Positions 62,090 to 64,000 of a DNA stretch of 64,000 nucleotides are shown in pieces. How positions within the stretch are numbered: position 1 is the first letter of the stretch; every line of letters starts with the position of its first letter. The notes beneath the pieces were generated by a model. It made no database searches and was not told where the DNA came from. It was given only the letters and a program-made list of their open reading frames with translations. The position numbers and the translations under genes are program-made. Source of the DNA: Marinobacterium jannaschii DSM 6295 (GTDB lineage: Bacteria; Pseudomonadota; Gammaproteobacteria; Pseudomonadales; Balneatricaceae); contig NZ_KK211064.1 of NCBI RefSeq assembly GCF_000620085.1, positions 124,001 through 188,000 on the forward strand, read 5' to 3'.

Positions 62090-64000
62090 CTAACCGCGCG
62101 GCTTAGTGCGCGCGGTGGCGATGGCGACCAGCGGGTCTTCCGGCCAGGGGTGCTTGGGATAGCGCCCCTTCATATCCTTTCTTACCTCGCTGTAGGCGTT
62201 GGCCCAGAAACTGGCCAGGTCCTGCGTCACCTGTAGCGGCCGTCTGGCCGGTGACAGCAGGTGGATCTTCAGTGCCACCTGATTCACTTTCGGCGTTTCT
62301 GTACAGCCAAACATCTCCTGCAGCTTAACCGCCAGTACCGGCGGATTCTGGCTGTAATCGATTCTTACATTGGAACCGGAAGGTACCTTTAGCCGTTCCG
62401 GTGCCAGCTGGTCGAGCTGTTGTGGCAGCGGCCAGGGCAGCATCCCCGCCAGCATCCCTTTGATATCCAGTTTTCTGAAGTGGTTCAGGTGGCTGACCTG
62501 ATCCAGGTAGGGCAGCAGCCACCGCTCCAGGTTGTCGAGCAGGCCCTGATCGGACAGGTCGGGCCAGTCACTGCTGTGGTTGCGCTGCAGGTCACATTGA
62601 CGCAGGAATGTGACGCGCTGGCGCCACTCTGCCAGCCCCTCGGGCCAGCTCAACAGTCCCAGGCCGCGTTTACGCACCAGCTCCAGCAGCGCCTGCTGGC
62701 GTGCCTCGGCGGAGGGCTCGGCCAGCGCCCGGGCCGTCAGGGTCAGGACGCCGGTTTTACGCTGCAGCTCGGTGGTGAGGCGGTCGCCGCTCCACTCCAC
62801 CACTTCGCGCTCATGGCAGAGCGCTGCCAGCGGACCGTCAAACAGTGCCGCGGACAGGGGGGCGGCAAGAAAGATACGGTCGCTGGCATGGCCTTCACGC
62901 CCGCCCAGCTGGGCCACTGCCAGCCAGGGGTGGCGACACAGGCTGTCGCTGTTCTCCATCTCGGCGCTGCGGCCATTGCTGAGGCGGTAGCGACCGCCGC
63001 CGGACTGGCTGTCTTCATGGCGGCTACGGGCGATGCGATCGGGATAGGCGCTGGCGATCAGGAAACCGCTGCGTTCAGCCGGGGCGATAGCGCTGCGCTG
63101 GCTCCCGCTGTCTGACAGTCGCTGCAGCTGTTGCAGGTAGCCTTTGCCCTGCTGGCGCAGACGTTGTAGAAGGCCCCTGGAGCCGCCACTGCGTTCGCCG
63201 CGCAGCCACTCCAGCCGTAAGTTGATATCGGCCTGGTGCAGCTGGCTCATCGGATCGCGCTCGCTCAGCAGGGCGGCCAGATCGGCCGCTTCGCGGGCCA
63301 GTCCATACTGCCGGCCGAGCAGTAACATATGGGCTAATCGCGGATGCATCGGCAGCTGTGCCATCCGTTCGCCATGTTCGCTAAGCTGATCCGCGTCATT
63401 CATTGCCCCCAGCGTGCGCAGCAGGTCGAGCGCCTGCTGGTAGGGGGCGCTCGGTGGCGGATCAAGCCAGGCCAGCTCGCTCGGATCGTCAACGCCCCAA
63501 CGCTGTAGCTGCAACGCTAAAGGCGCCAGATCGGCCTGCAGCATCTCGGCCGGAGTAAAGGCGCGTAGTTGTTCCTGCTGACCCTCGGACCAGAGGCGGT
63601 AGCAAACGCCGGGTTCCATCCGGCCGGCGCGGCCGGCACGCTGGATACTGGCGGCACGGGAGAGGCGCCTGGTTTGTAAGCGGGTCATGCCGGTATTGGG
63701 ATCAAATACCGCCTGACGGCTGAGGCCGCTGTCGATCACCACCCGCACCCCCTCGATGGTCAGGCTGGTCTCGGCGATGGCAGTTGCCAGCACAATCTTT
63801 CGGCTGCCCGGTGGCGCCGGTTCGATCGCCCGGCGCTGTTCATCCAGGCTGAGGTCACCGTAGAGCGGAGTGATCAGGATCTCCGGCTGGCTGGCCAGCT
63901 GTTCTTCCAGTGCCTGCTGTAGCCGGCGGATCTCGCCCTGACCGGGCAGGAATAGCAGCAGGCTGCCGCTTTGCTCGGCCAGTGCCTGCAGGCAGGTACT
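62090..64000 (-). CDS. hrpB: ATP-dependent RNA helicase HrpB, C-terminal part (5' end outside window)
   Basis: The frame is open to the right edge, giving 636 codons plus stop of a protein normally about 820-840 residues. From the edge: LLLFLPGQGEI (helicase domain 2 start), VLATAIAETSLTIEGV (motif V-like) and QRAGRAGRMEPGVCYRLW (motif VI) of DEAH/DExH helicases, then the ratchet and OB-like domains, and the HrpB-specific C-terminus (KIHLLSPARRPLQVTQDLASFW, then GRYPKHPWPEDP). An apparent internal start at 63793 is a GTG valine codon inside motif V. The ATPase motifs I-III lie outside. The substrate of HrpB is not well known. Confidence 0.92.
   Translation of the reverse strand, partial: STCLQALAEQSGSLLLFLPGQGEIRRLQQALEEQLASQPEILITPLYGDLSLDEQRRAIEPAPPGSRKIVLATAIAETSLTIEGVRVVIDSGLSRQAVFDPNTGMTRLQTRRLSRAASIQRAGRAGRMEPGVCYRLWSEGQQEQLRAFTPAEMLQADLAPLALQLQRWGVDDPSELAWLDPPPSAPYQQALDLLRTLGAMNDADQLSEHGERMAQLPMHPRLAHMLLLGRQYGLAREAADLAALLSERDPMSQLHQADINLRLEWLRGERSGGSRGLLQRLRQQGKGYLQQLQRLSDSGSQRSAIAPAERSGFLIASAYPDRIARSRHEDSQSGGGRYRLSNGRSAEMENSDSLCRHPWLAVAQLGGREGHASDRIFLAAPLSAALFDGPLAALCHEREVVEWSGDRLTTELQRKTGVLTLTARALAEPSAEARQQALLELVRKRGLGLLSWPEGLAEWRQRVTFLRQCDLQRNHSSDWPDLSDQGLLDNLERWLLPYLDQVSHLNHFRKLDIKGMLAGMLPWPLPQQLDQLAPERLKVPSGSNVRIDYSQNPPVLAVKLQEMFGCTETPKVNQVALKIHLLSPARRPLQVTQDLASFWANAYSEVRKDMKGRYPKHPWPEDPLVAIATARTKPRG

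Overview
The window reads as a chromosomal segment of a marine, denitrifying gammaproteobacterium. The gene content (glycine betaine demethylase, choline sulfatase, clade I nitrous oxide reductase, the large NAD-dependent glutamate dehydrogenase, Pseudomonas-type two-subunit arginine succinyltransferase) and the GC-rich codon use point to the Oceanospirillaceae, for example a Marinobacterium-like bacterium. That placement is inference from gene content, not from a marker gene.

Layout. 0-1 kb: 3' part of an EAL/HDOD signalling protein. 1-6.1 kb: glycine betaine catabolism (GbdR-like regulator, GbcA/GbcB), a cyclic-nucleotide-binding-domain protein and a 2OG-Fe(II) oxygenase. 6.2-7.2 kb: divergent LysR regulator with a clean dyad. 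7.2-9.1 kb: an AT-rich insert with an overlapping pair, HipA-like kinase plus DUF3037 protein. 9.3-13.2 kb: choline-sulfate use (ChoX-type binding protein, BetC, LysR regulator). 13.3-21.4 kb: nosRZDFYL behind a perfect FNR-type box at class II spacing. 21.4-27.8 kb: NAD-glutamate dehydrogenase and an arginine-pathway aminotransferase. 27.8-28.9 kb: a gene-poor stretch holding a 41-residue hydrophobic peptide gene, a LexA-like box and a divergent small-RNA-like transcription unit. 28.9-32.6 kb: pcm, a crotonase and an ADP-forming acyl-CoA synthetase. 33-40.5 kb: polar amino acid ABC importer with DgcN/DgcA and an extra PLP racemase, probably D-glutamate use. 40.5-44.4 kb: LysR, acrylyl-CoA reductase, FadR-type regulator, YbaK. 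44.6-50.7 kb: arginine succinyltransferase operon led by a degenerate, lidless M20 homologue. 50.8-52.8 kb: NhaC-family antiporter. 52.8-58.6 kb: a three-gene operon for exported proteins of unknown function (lipoprotein, collagen-like protein, DUF2135-like protein). 59-61.6 kb: NIT-domain chemoreceptor with tandem HAMP-like modules. 61.7-64 kb: small hypothetical protein and the C-terminal part of HrpB.

The genes fit an organism that uses osmolytes (choline sulfate, choline, betaine) and amino acids (arginine, D-amino acids) as carbon and nitrogen sources. The arginine pathway delivers glutamate, which the glutamate dehydrogenase deaminates to 2-oxoglutarate. A shared motif resembling the Pseudomonas ArgR half-site lies before the ast operon, the dehydrogenase gene and the cNMP-domain gene.

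The best candidates for undescribed biology are (1) the SOS-box/peptide/divergent-RNA locus near 28.1 kb, which has the layout of tisB-istR without evident homology; (2) the exported collagen-like operon at 52.8-58.6 kb; (3) the catalytically dead-looking M20 homologue that opens the arginine operon; and (4) the AT-rich HipA-like/DUF3037 pair.
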